64,000 nt of DNA from assembly GCA_963736715.1 (NCBI GenBank), contig CAVTQA010000001.1, forward strand, positions 62,001-126,000. Reading direction: 5' to 3'. Below are positions 63,494-64,000 of this stretch, in pieces. The number at the start of each line of letters is the position of its first letter. Position 1 is the first letter of the stretch. The notes under the pieces were generated by a model. That model was not told where the DNA came from and did not search any database. It saw nothing but the letters and a program-made list of their open reading frames with translations. Source of the DNA: AP-15 sp963736715. GTDB lineage: Bacteria > Pseudomonadota > Alphaproteobacteria > ATCC43930 > CGMCC-115725. The translations under genes were made by a program, and so were the position numbers.

Positions 63494-64000
63494 ATGGCAC
63501 GCCAAGGTTGTTTAATCATGGATAGCGACCTCCACATGATGGAGCCCGATGATTTGTGGGCCCGCTATCTCGACGGGCCGCACCGGACGAACCCGCCTCG
63601 CTTCTTTGGCGGGCAGCAGCGCCAGCTAGCCCAAACTTCGGAAGACAAAGGCAACGCCGACGCCATCATGGGAATGGAAGTGCAGGGGTTGGCCATCCCG
63701 GCGCATGCCGACGCACAGGGTGCGACCGCCTCCAGCCGCGAGCTCAGACGCCGCAGCCGCGCCCGCCATCCGCATTTCAATGTGGCCCGCGCGAGAGGTT
63801 TCGACCCCACCTCGACCTTGACGGCGATGGATATCGAGGGGATCGACGTCGCCGTCATGTACGGCACGCGTGGCCGGCAGATCCTGTGCCATGACGATCT
63901 GGCGCCCGACTACGCAGCGGCGCTCGCGCGGGCCTACAACAATTGGGCGGCCGATTATTGCAAGGCCGATCCGCAGCGTCTCAAATTCGCGGCGCAGATC
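63494..64000 (+). CDS. Amidohydrolase family protein, cut by window edge
   Basis: At least 169 codons from the ATG at 63494, open to the end. IMDSDLHMMEPDDLWARYLD carries the DxHxxE metal-binding pattern of the amidohydrolase_2 (ACMSD-like) family. Later DIEGIDVAVMYGTRGRQILC and ALARAYNNWAADYCKADPQR match the family pattern of TIM-barrel hydrolases or decarboxylases. Thirteen bases after the alcohol dehydrogenase stop, so the two likely form an operon. The C-terminus is outside the window. Confidence 0.85.
   Translation, partial: MARQGCLIMDSDLHMMEPDDLWARYLDGPHRTNPPRFFGGQQRQLAQTSEDKGNADAIMGMEVQGLAIPAHADAQGATASSRELRRRSRARHPHFNVARARGFDPTSTLTAMDIEGIDVAVMYGTRGRQILCHDDLAPDYAAALARAYNNWAADYCKADPQRLKFAAQI

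Noticed and set aside
1..64000. CRISPR arrays, rRNA, tRNA and complete insertion sequences
   Set aside because: No regularly spaced repeats, no conserved rRNA stretches and no transposase frames were seen. tRNA genes were looked for only by eye, so a missed one is possible.

Overview
The window is high-GC chromosomal DNA from an alphaproteobacterium, probably Rhodospirillales-like. That placement is inferred from GC content, CpaA-F/Tad gene layout, an LdtR-like MarR regulator and a DUF1640-like protein. I see no rRNA, tRNA, CRISPR array or complete insertion sequence. The most distinctive content is two different Tad/Flp pilus loci flanking a glycan-biosynthesis region.

Layout. 1-3167: edge gene fragment, then a TadG-like protein with a vWA domain and its TadE partner (minus strand). 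3383-14160: Tad locus 1, a long minus-strand operon reading from the right: three Flp pilins, cpaA, cpaB, cpaE, cpaF, tadB, tadC, a solenoid-like TadG, two TadE proteins and an ICMT-like methyltransferase. It has no secretin (cpaC), cpaD or tadD. 14393-22610: a tandem family of GT87-type membrane glycosyltransferases, an OafA-like acyltransferase and an internally deleted GT87 relic. 22924-34277: a surface-glycan cluster with Gfo/Idh/MocA dehydrogenase, epimerase, two sugar aminotransferases, a lipid-flippase-like protein, polysaccharide deacetylase, FemAB-like GNAT, methyltransferases, GT2, sulfotransferase and a left-handed beta-helix acetyltransferase. 34549-37177: ECF sigma factor and a large membrane protein. 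37312-48069: Tad locus 2 (cpaA-B-C-D-E-F, two pilins, tadB, tadC, with tadD convergent), which does carry a secretin. 48263-50927: alaS. 51092-64000: metabolic genes: a valine-degradation trio, two substrate-binding proteins, a polar amino acid ABC transporter, a zinc alcohol dehydrogenase and an amidohydrolase cut by the window edge.

Many genes carry reading-frame breaks with conserved protein sequence on both sides. They include the essential alaS, and nine genes with a single break each span one base more than a multiple of three. This suggests single-base insertion errors in the sequence rather than wholesale gene decay, so the breaks in cpaB, cpaC and cpaE of Tad locus 2 should not be taken as proof that the locus is dead.

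Working model (inference): locus 1 builds a second pilus type that may borrow the secretin of locus 2. The GT87 array and glycan cluster may make or attach an amino-sugar, possibly sulfated and amino-acylated, surface glycan, perhaps on the pili.
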